Assembly: GCA_019057865.1 (NCBI GenBank)
Contig: JAHLWP010000002.1
Location: 1-33,292 of the forward strand
Direction: 5' to 3'
Length of the DNA stretch: 33,292 nucleotides
Source: Promethearchaeota archaeon
GTDB taxonomy: Archaea > Asgardarchaeota > Lokiarchaeia > Sigyniarchaeales > SOKP01
The notes beneath the pieces were generated by a model. It was not told where the DNA came from. It searched no databases and worked only from the letters and a program-made list of their open reading frames with translations. Numbering within the stretch: the stretch's first letter is position 1; each line of letters begins with the position of its first letter. The position numbers and the translations under genes are program-made. Below are positions 22,980 through 30,052 of the stretch, one piece after another.

Positions 22980-23126
22980 TTAGTCAATTTTTTCAAACAT
23001 ATCTTTACCAACACCACAAACAGGACATGTCCAATCATCTGGTAAATCCTCAAACTTGGTACCTTCAGCTTCTTCGTCATAAATATATCCGCAAGCGGTG
23101 CATTCCCAACGTGAAATCTCTACCAC
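22980..23126 (-). CDS. Rubredoxin 1 (GTG start, or ATT at 23117)
   Basis: A 48-residue rubredoxin read from a GTG at 23124-23126. It has [11 protein letters not shown] and then [16 protein letters not shown], with four Cys as CxxC-x21-CxxC, the Tyr/Trp residues of the fold and DLPDDW before the second knuckle. It carries one electron at an Fe(Cys)4 centre, here most likely from the reductase encoded upstream to the flavodiiron protein encoded downstream. Start choice is unclear: the GTG sits inside AGGTGG (23123-23128), a good SD for an ATT at 23115-23117, 5 nt away. That gives a 45-residue form beginning ISRWEC, matching the ATT-started second rubredoxin. Plus-strand frames across this locus are shadows. 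Confidence 0.9.
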   Translation of the reverse strand: MVEISRWECTACGYIYDEEAEGTKFEDLPDDWTCPVCGVGKDMFEKID

Positions 23127-23209
23127 CTTTTTTAAATGATTTTGATCAATTTTATGGATTTAAATTTGAAGTTTGTTAACAATATTAAGCTAATATTTTA
23201 TAAAAATCT

Positions 23210-23356
23210 TTAAGAAATCGATACTTTTTCAAACATCCTTTTTGAAGCCCTACACCTCGGACATTTAAAACTAGCATCATCTTGTTCTTCTAATGTTTTT
23301 TCTTGTTGCTCATCAATATAGAGGTACTTGCACTTCTTACACCTATATGTTGAAAT
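23210..23356 (-). CDS. Rubredoxin-like protein 2 with apparent ATT start
   Basis: 48 residues: YRCKKCKYLY, then FKCPRCRASKRMFEKV, i.e. CxxC and CxxC knuckles 22 residues apart with the rubredoxin ending. It is unusually basic for a rubredoxin, and the Gly residues after each knuckle are replaced (CKY and CRA), so it may be a rubredoxin-type zinc or iron protein of different partner choice. The frame has a TGA 9 nt before the proposed start and no ATG, GTG or TTG in the first 38 codons. AGGTGA (minus strand 23363-23368) lies 6 nt before ATT at 23354-23356. It is located between the reductase and rubredoxin 1. Confidence 0.75.
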   Translation of the reverse strand: MSTYRCKKCKYLYIDEQQEKTLEEQDDASFKCPRCRASKRMFEKVSIS

Positions 23357-23533
23357 CTTTATTCACCTATTTATTAGTATTCCTTAAATTTTTATTTCAG
23401 ACTAAGATATTTCAAATGTTTAACAAATTTTTAGAATGTAGATCTATCTATATTTTTAACTATTTTTACAACTTTAAATTTTGGAATTTTTTTTCCGAAG
23501 ACGATAGATAGAATTAAGTTAAGATTCAAAACG

Positions 23534-24880
23534 TTATTCTTTTATTTTAAATCCATCTTTTGGAGCTCCACATTCAGAACATTTAAAGTCTTTTGGTAAA
23601 TTTTTGAAAAGAACGTCCATTTTAGCCTCATCATACTCTTTTCCACAGTTAGAGCATATATAAATATATAATTCCAATAATTTTCTTAGTTCTTCTTTCT
23701 CAACAGCTTGTTCCATCTTATTGTACACATAAGACATAGCTTTACTATCCCCAAATAAAATAGCTCCTTTAAGTTTACTTTCTTTTAATACTAATTTCTG
23801 ATAACAGCAATCTTTTTTATCAGCTTTTTTAAGTATTTCCCAACCAGCACCTTCTTCCTTAGTGGGGTCAATAATCCCTATTGAAGTTAATTCTAATCCA
23901 ACAATTTTGAGAGTGTTTTTAGGAGTTGTTCCTTTATAATCAACTTTTTTTAATCCAAGTGCAGAAGCAGCCACGATTTTAGATTGTTCCATACATGCTG
24001 GAATAATACCCCAAATTTGATTCTTATATTCTATACAATCCCCAACAGCGTAAACATCTTTTTCACTAGTTTCTAAAAATTCATTAACAACAATTCCTCT
24101 ATTAGTATGGATGTTTGATTCTTTAGCTAAATCTATTGTAGGTCTAATACCTGCTTGTATTAAAATAATATCAGCATCTAATGTTTGTCCATCTTTTAAT
24201 TTAATCCCTGTGACTCTACCATTTCCTAAAATTTCTTCAGTAGCAGCATCTAAGACTACTTTTATTCCGCGACTTTCAATTTCTTCCCTTAACATAGTAC
24301 CGCATTCTTCATCTAGTTGTCTTGGTAATAACCGAGGAAAGAATTCTACAACTGTGGTTTCTAAATTGTAATTCTTTATTTGATTAGCTAGTTCTAGACC
24401 AAGTAAACCTCCACCAATAACAATTGCTTTCTCAACAGCAAATTTCTTTATGTAATCTCGGATTTCTAAAGCATCATCTATGCTTCGCAAAGTGAATACT
24501 CCTTTTTTTCCTATTTTCATTTCCAAAGCACTTTTTATTGGAGGGATGTTAGGAGCACTCCCTAATGCCAGAATAAGTTTATCATATGATACAGGATCGT
24601 TCTCTCCCTCAATATATATAGCTTTATTCTCTGGATCGATTTTAATTACTTTTTTGTTTAGATTCAATTTCAAATTCTTATTTTTGTACCAATCATCTTT
24701 AAAAACAATTAAATCATCAATAGTGACTTTTGCAGAAATTAATTCTGGTAAATTAACTCGTGTATAATAAGGATAATTCTCTTGTGTAAAAATCTCAATC
24801 ACTACATCATTATTAAGATACCTAATATTTTGGGCAGTAAATGTCCCAGCAACATTATTTCCTACAATAACAATTTTCAT
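23534..24880 (-). CDS. NADH:rubredoxin oxidoreductase with C-terminal rubredoxin domain
   Basis: 448 residues. An FAD domain starts with IVGNNVAGTFTAQNI, the NAD fold has VIGGGLLGLELANQI (about residues 156-170), and DVYAVGDC completes FAD binding: an NirB-N/NROR-type flavoprotein. From about residue 405 a rubredoxin domain follows, YICSNCGKEYDEA ... FKCSECGAPKDGF. It takes electrons from NAD(P)H to rubredoxin; the fused domain should act as an internal acceptor that then passes electrons to free rubredoxins, flavodiiron protein, rubrerythrin and SOR. A redox-active CxxC of the glutathione-reductase type is absent, as expected for this family. It is divergent from the iron-sulfur gene at 25 kb. 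Confidence 0.94.
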   Translation of the reverse strand: MKIVIVGNNVAGTFTAQNIRYLNNDVVIEIFTQENYPYYTRVNLPELISAKVTIDDLIVFKDDWYKNKNLKLNLNKKVIKIDPENKAIYIEGENDPVSYDKLILALGSAPNIPPIKSALEMKIGKKGVFTLRSIDDALEIRDYIKKFAVEKAIVIGGGLLGLELANQIKNYNLETTVVEFFPRLLPRQLDEECGTMLREEIESRGIKVVLDAATEEILGNGRVTGIKLKDGQTLDADIILIQAGIRPTIDLAKESNIHTNRGIVVNEFLETSEKDVYAVGDCIEYKNQIWGIIPACMEQSKIVAASALGLKKVDYKGTTPKNTLKIVGLELTSIGIIDPTKEEGAGWEILKKADKKDCCYQKLVLKESKLKGAILFGDSKAMSYVYNKMEQAVEKEELRKLLELYIYICSNCGKEYDEAKMDVLFKNLPKDFKCSECGAPKDGFKIKE

Positions 24881-25005
24881 AAATAATATAGTTTTATCAT
24901 GGTATTTTAAGATTTTTATTATAAAATGTTAATCATAGTGTAATTGGAGCTTAAAAGAACATGTTCGAAATCAAAAATATATTCAAATCTCCATACTAAA
25001 GAATT

Positions 25006-25110
25006 ATGATAGAAACAAAACAAAAAATAATCAATAGAAAAATAATAAAAATTAACGAGGAACTCTGTACTGGATGTGGTAGTTGCGTAGTCGACTGTGC
25101 AGTGATATAA
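25006..25110 (+). pseudogene. N-terminal piece of the interrupted iron-sulfur protein gene
   Basis: ATG at 25006 opens 34 codons ending at TAA 25108-25110. It contains KINEELCTGCGSCVVDCA, a complete first [4Fe-4S] motif (C-x2-C-x2-C-x3-C). The remaining protein continues in another frame from about 25132. This is the natural N-terminus of the following gene: homologues start with this ferredoxin motif and run straight into EGA-x-xIIDGKAR. Either the gene is broken or the two parts are joined at RNA or translation level. Confidence 0.7.
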
Positions 25111-25817
25111 AATTTGATTTATATAGCATAAAAGGCGCACTCGCAATTATCGATGGAAAAGCTAGAGTTATAAATGAAGTCTTCTGCGATGGTCTGGGTG
25201 CATGTATATCTGGTTGTCCTGAGGGCGCACTTGAAATAATAGAAAGAGAAGCTTTAGAGTTCGATGAAGAAGAAGTTGAAAAACATTTAGAAGCTATGAA
25301 AAATAATGAGCAGGTTGAAATAGAACAAGTAAAACAAATTGTTGCTGAGCATGCCCATCAATGTGGTTGTCCTTCCGCTCAAACAATGGTTTTTGATGAA
25401 CCAGAGGCGCAAACAGAAGTAAGAGGAAAAATCTCTTCAACTCTACGACAATGGCCTGTTCAAATGCATTTAATCTCTCCTATAGCGTCATATTACCATG
25501 GGGCAGATGTTGTACTTTCAGCAGATTGTGTTGCTTACTCGTATGGTGATTTTCATAGGGACTTTCTAAAGAATAAATCTATTGCTATTGCCTGTCCTAA
25601 ACTAGATCAAGGTCGAGATATATATATCGAAAAAATTAAAGCCTTGATAGATGACGCTAAAATTAACACTCTAACTGTTGCGATGATGGAGGTTCCTTGT
25701 TGTTCGGGATTATTAGCGTTGACCCAAGAAGCAGTTAAGAGAACAAATCGAAAAGTTCCAATTAAATTCATTATCATTGGCATACGAGGAGATATTTTAA
25801 AAGAAGAATGGATCTAA
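25083..25817 (+). CDS. 4Fe-4S iron-sulfur protein (main open frame of an interrupted gene)
   Basis: 244 residues from a TTG at 25083; the first 16 or so are out-of-frame readings of the true N-terminus and of the insertion, and real homology starts at GALAIIDGKARVINEVF. Next come the second ferredoxin motif CDGLGACISGCPEGA, a linker of charged helices, CGCPSAQ, and a C-terminal domain with STLRQWPVQMHLISPIA, ADCVAYSYGDFH, IACPKLD and VPCCSGL. This layout is a known anaerobe family of two-cluster proteins, often near redox-stress genes; its reaction is not established. Without the N-terminal piece (25006-25110) one cluster would be missing. It is divergent from the rubredoxin-reductase gene. 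Convergent with the HTH gene, 16 bp apart. Confidence 0.8.
   Translation: MRSRLCSDIKFDLYSIKGALAIIDGKARVINEVFCDGLGACISGCPEGALEIIEREALEFDEEEVEKHLEAMKNNEQVEIEQVKQIVAEHAHQCGCPSAQTMVFDEPEAQTEVRGKISSTLRQWPVQMHLISPIASYYHGADVVLSADCVAYSYGDFHRDFLKNKSIAIACPKLDQGRDIYIEKIKALIDDAKINTLTVAMMEVPCCSGLLALTQEAVKRTNRKVPIKFIIIGIRGDILKEEWI
25103..25131 (+). other. 29-nt insertion with a hairpin inside the iron-sulfur gene
   Basis: Removing 25103-25131 joins codons to read CVVDCAEGALAIIDGK, exactly the family pattern, in a single frame from 25006 to 25817. The extra 29 nt are AT-rich and hold a perfect 7-bp inverted repeat, ATATAAA and TTTATAT with a 6-nt loop (25105-25124). Small insertion, archaeal intron and ribosome bypass are all possible. 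I see no good bulge-helix-bulge. Confidence 0.65.
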
Positions 25818-25832
25818 TTTCTTTTTATTTTT

Positions 25833-26486
25833 TTAGAGTTCAAACATAACCTTTTTCTTAATTATTTTTCTCAGCATAACTGATAAGGCAGATTTAGATT
25901 TCCCTAGTTTATTAGCTAATTCTTCTAAGGATATTTTTCTAGGGATCTCAAAAAAGCCTAAAGAAATTGCCTTATCTAGAGCATTAGATTCATCATAAGT
26001 TAATTTGTGTTTGTCATCCTCTAGGAGATAGGGAGATTTTCCAATTCTTAAAAGTTCAAAATCAATATTTTTTTGCTCGAAAAGCGTTAATAATTGATCA
26101 ATACTTTTTCTGCTAGATATAAGACGCCAATAGGCATAACCATCTTTAACTCTTACTGGAAAATTTATGAGAACTCCACATCTAATTAGGGCGTACAATA
26201 GATATGGGTCCTTGGTTTTAACGTTAAATTTAATTTTTTTATCTTCTTGCTCTAAAATACTAAATTCAAATACAGATGGATGATTTCTGATCACTTGAAT
26301 GATCGAATCTATGTTATAATGCATTATCTCAATTATTGAGTTTCCTATTGATTTTTCCAGATCATAAGGGAGAAAGTATGAAATCTCCATTTTCAGATCA
26401 GGAAAATTTTTAAAGAGTTCTGAAATCCATAACTTATCTGGAAATTTTATCTTGATTCTAGCCAAACTCGATTTACTTGAATCCAT
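25833..26486 (-). CDS. HTH-10 (bacterio-opsin-activator type) transcription regulator
   Basis: 217 residues. The C-terminal 50 residues are a Bat-type HTH: LTYDESNALDKAISLGFFEI, then RKISLEELANKLGKSKSALS and LRKIIKK, the PF04967 pattern, restricted almost entirely to archaea. Residues 1-155 are a sensor-like alpha/beta region (two ACT-like halves can be guessed) without a clear ligand motif. It is divergent from the iron-sulfur flavoprotein gene, with an 86-bp shared upstream region containing a 10-bp direct repeat, so it may regulate both. It probably responds to a redox or metabolic signal, but only position supports that. Confidence 0.85.
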   Translation of the reverse strand: MDSSKSSLARIKIKFPDKLWISELFKNFPDLKMEISYFLPYDLEKSIGNSIIEIMHYNIDSIIQVIRNHPSVFEFSILEQEDKKIKFNVKTKDPYLLYALIRCGVLINFPVRVKDGYAYWRLISSRKSIDQLLTLFEQKNIDFELLRIGKSPYLLEDDKHKLTYDESNALDKAISLGFFEIPRKISLEELANKLGKSKSALSVMLRKIIKKKVMFEL

Positions 26487-26488
26487 CC

Positions 26489-26533
26489 TTAGATATTAGT
26501 GATTAAGAATTTAAAACTTTTTTTTAGATATTA
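26489..26533. repeat. 10-bp direct repeat in the divergent promoter region
   Basis: TTAGATATTA occurs at 26489-26498 and again at 26524-26533, 35 bp apart start to start. The first copy is 2 bp upstream of the HTH start codon. The second is just upstream of a TATA stretch (26538-26548) that would serve the rightward flavoprotein gene as a leaderless promoter. A candidate operator pair, and could be chance in this composition. Confidence 0.35.
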
Positions 26534-26572
26534 AATAATATATAATTATATTATTAGCTAAATTGTATTAAA

Positions 26573-27172
26573 ATGGTTGAAAATCAGAATTTATTATTAG
26601 GGATATGTGGAAGCCCAAGAAAACAAGGAACTGAGTATGCCGTCCAATATGCTTTAAACTATGCTGCTGAAAAGTTTGGATTTGAAACAGAATATTGGAC
26701 TGTACGAAGTAAAGATATTAAGTTTTGTATTCATTGTGATTATTGCATTAGAGAGAAAAAAGGCTGTGTTCATAAGGATGATATGCAAGAACTTTATCCA
26801 AAATTAGAAATAGCAAAATTTTTACTCTTTGGAACTCCCGTGTTCCAAGGAAACTTATCTGGGCAACTAAAAACTGTAATGGATCGATGTCGTGCGTTAA
26901 TAGCAAAAAAACCAAATGTGTTTAAAGGTAAAGTTGGAGTGGCTTTAGCAGTTGGTGGAGATCGAAGTGGAGGGCAAGAAATTGCTATTAGAAGTATATT
27001 AGATTTTTATCAGCAAAACCATATTCATTCAGTATCAGGTGGAGCATTTGGAGCAAATTTGGGTGCAAGTCTATGGAGTAGGGATATGGGTAAACAAGGT
27101 ATTGAGCAAGATGAAGAAGGTTTGAGGACAATTAGAAAAGTAATAAAAAGATTAGTAGAATTTAAAGAATAA
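26573..27172 (+). CDS. Iron-sulfur flavoprotein (Isf-like)
   Basis: 199 residues. A flavodoxin-like fold with GICGSPRKQGT for FMN phosphate, then the compact cluster motif FCIHCDYCIREKKGC (Cys52, Cys55, Cys58, Cys65; C-x2-C-x2-C-x6-C), TPVFQGNLSGQLKTVMDR and VGGDRSGGQE. These are hallmarks of archaeal Isf, a dimer carrying FMN and a [4Fe-4S] cluster that reduces O2/H2O2 or serves as an electron carrier with ferredoxin. It fits the oxygen-defence theme of the window. The ATG is about 30 bp from a TATA stretch, so likely leaderless. The SDR gene follows after 27 bp. Confidence 0.93.
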   Translation: MVENQNLLLGICGSPRKQGTEYAVQYALNYAAEKFGFETEYWTVRSKDIKFCIHCDYCIREKKGCVHKDDMQELYPKLEIAKFLLFGTPVFQGNLSGQLKTVMDRCRALIAKKPNVFKGKVGVALAVGGDRSGGQEIAIRSILDFYQQNHIHSVSGGAFGANLGASLWSRDMGKQGIEQDEEGLRTIRKVIKRLVEFKE

Positions 27173-27199
27173 GATTAAAAAAGGTGTGTTAAAATAAGT

Positions 27200-28030
27200 A
27201 TGCACGGAAAGATTTGTATGATAACTGGTGCTAATTCTGGTATTGGGAAGGCTACAGCTTTAAGTATTGCAGAAATGGGTGCAGTAGTAATTATGATATG
27301 TCGAGATAAGAATCGTGGGGAAAGTGCCCAGAAAGAAATAATAAATGAAACAGGTAACAAATCTGTGGATCTACTCATATGTGATTTAACTTCACAGGAA
27401 TCTATTTACAAACTAGTTGAAAATTTTAAAAAGAAATATCAAAAGTTGCATGTTTTAATTAATAATGCTGGAGTTGTTAAAACGAATAGAACCTTAACGA
27501 TTGATGGATTTGAAACAACTTTTGCTGTAAATTATTTAGCACCTTTTTTATTAACAAACTTACTACTGGACATACTAAAGAAAAGTGTTCCAAGTCGAAT
27601 TGTAAATGTTAGTTCTGGAATCCATAAGAATGGCAATATTAATTTTGATGATTTACAAGCAGAGAATAAGTATAGATCTTATAAAGCATATGGTCAACCG
27701 AAATTAGCATTAGTACTTTTTACTTATGAATTAAGCAAGAAAATAAAAGGTACTGGTGTTACTGTTAACGCATTACATCCAGGATTCACTCGAACTAATA
27801 TAGGTCGAGATTATTCTGTATTTATACGGGCATTTACAAAATTATCTAAGAATCCTAAAAAAGGTGCGGAAACTTCTATATATTTAGCCACATCTCCAGA
27901 AGTAGAAGGAATAACTGGTAAATATTTTATTAAAAAACAACAAACAATGTCGTCTAAAGATTCATATAACAAAGAACTTGCTAAAGAATTGTGGAAAGTT
28001 AGTCTTGAGTTAACAAAGTTAAATATTTAG
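27200..28030 (+). CDS. Short-chain dehydrogenase/reductase (retinol-dehydrogenase-like)
   Basis: 276 residues. TGANSGIG at 9-16 binds the nucleotide, ICRDKNR after the second strand suggests NADP preference, NNAG at 88-91, catalytic Ser139 in NVSSG, Tyr164 and Lys168 in YGQPK, then HPGFTRTN. A classical SDR resembling the retinol dehydrogenase/WWOX group: NADP-linked oxidation of a carbonyl or alcohol, with substrate unknown. It lies 27 bp after the iron-sulfur flavoprotein gene; cotranscription is likely. Convergent with the glutaredoxin-like gene. Confidence 0.93.
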   Translation: MHGKICMITGANSGIGKATALSIAEMGAVVIMICRDKNRGESAQKEIINETGNKSVDLLICDLTSQESIYKLVENFKKKYQKLHVLINNAGVVKTNRTLTIDGFETTFAVNYLAPFLLTNLLLDILKKSVPSRIVNVSSGIHKNGNINFDDLQAENKYRSYKAYGQPKLALVLFTYELSKKIKGTGVTVNALHPGFTRTNIGRDYSVFIRAFTKLSKNPKKGAETSIYLATSPEVEGITGKYFIKKQQTMSSKDSYNKELAKELWKVSLELTKLNI

Positions 28031-28057
28031 AAAAAAGTATAAAAAAATAAAAATAAA

Positions 28058-28354
28058 TTATTCTACTCCAAATAATTTCTTAGCCTCTTTTTCTCTGAGG
28101 CCAGAAATACCCCAGAGCTCCTTAAACCAGTATTTTCCTTTATGTATTACTACAGGGGTATTCACAATACAGCCATCAGCATCACAAAACGTTGTTAGAA
28201 AATTATCATCGTGTAATAAGTTATGTACAAATTCTTCATCATTTATATCTCGTTCAATGTATTTGACATCACGTTCATCCAGCCATTCTTTTAATTCATG
28301 ACATCTATGGCAATCAGTTTTTGTGATCAATATTGGGACTTGCATCTCAGTCAT
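28058..28354 (-). CDS. Glutaredoxin-like protein 1
   Basis: 98 residues. Thioredoxin fold: ILITKTDCHRCHELKEWL with a CxxC active site (Cys15, Cys18 or so), then ERDVKYIERDIND, and a cis-Pro strand NTPVVIHKGKYWF. An unusual inserted segment (FLTTFCDADGCIVN) before the cis-Pro carries two further Cys, six residues... five apart, which may bind metal or form a second disulfide. It resembles the second glutaredoxin-like protein at 29.4 kb (same layout CxxC-x2/3-K-x-WL-x-x-RDV), so the two are paralogues. Electron donor could be the FTR-type protein encoded nearby. Confidence 0.85.
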   Translation of the reverse strand: MTEMQVPILITKTDCHRCHELKEWLDERDVKYIERDINDEEFVHNLLHDDNFLTTFCDADGCIVNTPVVIHKGKYWFKELWGISGLREKEAKKLFGVE

Positions 28355-28856
28355 AATTATCTACTCTATAAAATTAATTACTATTTAGAATAATATAGCA
28401 TATCACTATAATTAACTTTTATTTTCTAAAATATAAATGAAATTATAAAGTTTAATACCTTAAGTACCTTTGATTATGAGACTAGACTTTAATCCTTTGG
28501 AATTCGGAAAAAGAATCTAACTAAAATTTTTTATTTATAAATATTGATAATATAATTTTGCAAAGAATGAGAGGAAAAAATATTTGAATATTCATTTGTA
28601 AGAATATTTCTTAATTTTTATACCTACTCCCCCTCTTTCCTCTGATTCTTTTTTTTTCCCAATCTGTTTTTTTAATTCTTTCAATTAGAAAGTATGGCAG
28701 AATTTCTTATAAATCATATACAAATGTCAAAATTTAATATTTTAAAAAATAAAAGGATAAAATCAATTTCTCTTAACTTTATTTTTCATTTTCATTATTT
28801 TTTAATAATTTATTATGATCAGATTCTTATTTTTCAAGTTGCTTTTCTTGATTAAG
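28355..28856. other. Intergenic region, no gene seen
   Basis: About 500 bp of AT-rich DNA between divergent genes. It contains a pyrimidine-rich segment with T9 and T7 runs (28649-28657 and 28667-28673) next to a C5 run. I see no open frame with coding character on either strand and no tRNA-like fold. A weak TATA-like TTTAATAATTTA lies near 28801-28812 for the HEAT gene. Confidence 0.4.
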
Positions 28857-29324
28857 ATGGATCAAAAAACTCAAAATGAAGCCTTTAATAAATACATAAA
28901 ACAGTTATTTGAGAGTTCCAGTTGGAAAGAACGTGCAATAGCCGTTAAAAATATTGGTCAATTAAGAGAAGGTAGAGCAACAAATTTGCTTGCTAGAGCT
29001 TTAAAAATAGAAAATGATCCCGTTGTCATCAACCAAATTATTGAAGCTATGGGCGAGATTAGGGATCCGAAAGCTACTATGCTAATTATTAACTTTTTAA
29101 AGAAAGAATTAAAAGAGCCTGAAGAAAGTCAAGATAAAACTAGATTATTTATAATCATTGAGAGTTTAATGAAAATCGGAGATAAGAGAGCACTTGAGCA
29201 TCTAGGTATATTATTAGAATCTTGCCATAGTGATATTAGAAAATTAACAGAGAAAGCGTTCGAATGCATCGATCCATTATGGAAAGAAAACATTGAAAAA
29301 AATGAAGTTCTAAAAAGAATATAA
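28857..29324 (+). CDS. HEAT-repeat protein
   Basis: 155 residues from ATG 28857 (MDQKTQNEAF). An upstream in-frame ATG at 28815 would add a hydrophobic 14-residue leader, MIRFLFFKLLFLIK, which looks more like translated 5' leader but could be a membrane anchor. The TATA-like stretch at 28801 favours 28857. Three to four HEAT units: SWKERAIAVKNIGQLREGRA, NDPVVINQIIEAMGEIRDPKA and TRLFIIIESLMKIGDKRA, resembling PBS-lyase-type short HEAT repeats that bind proteins. It precedes the glutaredoxin and FTR genes by 38 bp and may be in one operon with them. Confidence 0.8.
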   Translation: MDQKTQNEAFNKYIKQLFESSSWKERAIAVKNIGQLREGRATNLLARALKIENDPVVINQIIEAMGEIRDPKATMLIINFLKKELKEPEESQDKTRLFIIIESLMKIGDKRALEHLGILLESCHSDIRKLTEKAFECIDPLWKENIEKNEVLKRI

Positions 29325-29362
29325 ATCTAAAAATTTTTTAAAAATGTGGAGCAGATAAAATT

Positions 29363-29665
29363 ATGTCTGAAATTATAGAAAATTTAGCGAAAACTGTAGA
29401 AGGTTCTAACAAGAATAGAGATGTTACAATTTTAACACTATCTACTTGTATGTGGTGTAAAAAATGTAAGGCATGGCTGAAAGACCGTGATGTTCAATAT
29501 AAATATGTAGATGTTGATAAAATTGATTTTGAAGATAAATCAAAAATATTAGATTATTTGAGAAAAACTTACCAATCTAGAATCTCGTATCCATTAATGA
29601 TCTGTGACGGTGAATTTGTGGTAGGTTATAATCCGAATAAATATGAAGAATTAATGAAAGCATGA
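29363..29665 (+). CDS. Glutaredoxin-like protein 2
   Basis: 100 residues. ILTLSTCMWCKKCKAWLKDR holds CxxC followed by a third Cys (C-x2-C-x2-C), then VQYKYVDVDKIDFEDK and the cis-Pro strand SYPLMICDGEFVVGYNP. It is a small dithiol oxidoreductase. It lies 10 bp upstream of the FTR catalytic-subunit gene, so it is the probable substrate of that reductase, taking the place of thioredoxin. The third Cys is unusual and might resolve mixed disulfides or bind metal. Paralogue at 28.1 kb on the other strand. Confidence 0.88.
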   Translation: MSEIIENLAKTVEGSNKNRDVTILTLSTCMWCKKCKAWLKDRDVQYKYVDVDKIDFEDKSKILDYLRKTYQSRISYPLMICDGEFVVGYNPNKYEELMKA

Positions 29666-29675
29666 AGGGATTAAT

Positions 29676-30041
29676 ATGGAAATGGAAACTAAAGAAGGAA
29701 TGATTGAATATTGTAATAAAGTTTGTAAAACTAATAATTGGATCTTAAATAAGGATAAAAGTACTCTAAATGATTTAATTGACGGTTTGGTAGAAAATAA
29801 AAAAAGTTATGGTTATCAATCCTGTCCTTGTCGGCTCGCCTCTGGTAATCGAAACCTAGATAGAGATTTAATATGTCCATGTGATTATGCTAAATTGGAT
29901 ATTAAAGATTATGGGGCATGTTATTGTAATTTATATTTACGTCCAGATTTCTATGAAACTATTGAAAAAGAATTTGTTATTGTTCCAGAAAGAAGACCGG
30001 TTGAGAAGGAAAAAGCAGTATTAGAATATTTTAATAAGTAA
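29676..30041 (+). CDS. Ferredoxin:thioredoxin reductase catalytic subunit
   Basis: 121 residues. Cys pairs CPCR (Cys50, Cys52), CPCD (Cys67, Cys69) and CYC (Cys82, Cys84) in the frame typical of FTR-beta, with SYGYQSCPCRLASG and LICPCDYAK. These bind the [4Fe-4S] cluster and form the active disulfide used to reduce a thioredoxin-fold partner with electrons from ferredoxin. The third pair is CYC; in plant-type FTR it is CHC, where the His takes part in the mechanism. No variable subunit is encoded near, as in other archaea. Starts 10 bp after the glutaredoxin-like gene. Confidence 0.93.
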   Translation: MEMETKEGMIEYCNKVCKTNNWILNKDKSTLNDLIDGLVENKKSYGYQSCPCRLASGNRNLDRDLICPCDYAKLDIKDYGACYCNLYLRPDFYETIEKEFVIVPERRPVEKEKAVLEYFNK

Positions 30042-30045
30042 AATC

Positions 30046-30052
30046 TTTTTTT
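30046..30052 (+). terminator. T7 run after the FTR gene
   Basis: Seven T residues right behind the FTR stop codon, followed by a run of 11 A. The run can pair with the A tract and also fits archaeal oligo-T termination. Confidence 0.4.

Noticed and set aside
22970..23511. Plus-strand open frames over the rubredoxin loci
   Set aside because: The minus strand encodes two clear rubredoxin-type proteins with CxxC pairs; the plus-strand frames are their shadows and have no domain character.
23443..23512. 9-bp inverted repeat TCTATCTAT / ATAGATAGA between rubredoxin 2 and the reductase gene
   Set aside because: The arms are over 50 bp apart and of low complexity; chance is likely in this AT-rich sequence.
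24919..25146. Minus-strand open frame opposite the start of the iron-sulfur gene
   Set aside because: The plus strand carries an exact ferredoxin cysteine motif there; the minus-strand peptide is aromatic-rich noise.
25083..25150. Bulge-helix-bulge archaeal intron at the 29-nt insertion
   Set aside because: I tried to pair exon ends with the insert ends and found no 4-bp central helix flanked by 3-nt bulges. An intron of another type is not excluded, so the insertion stays as a finding without this mechanism.
28815..28856. Extending the HEAT-repeat protein to the upstream ATG as a signal peptide
   Set aside because: The 14-residue leader has no cleavage site and lies within the expected promoter-to-TSS distance of the TATA-like stretch; the downstream ATG is the better start.
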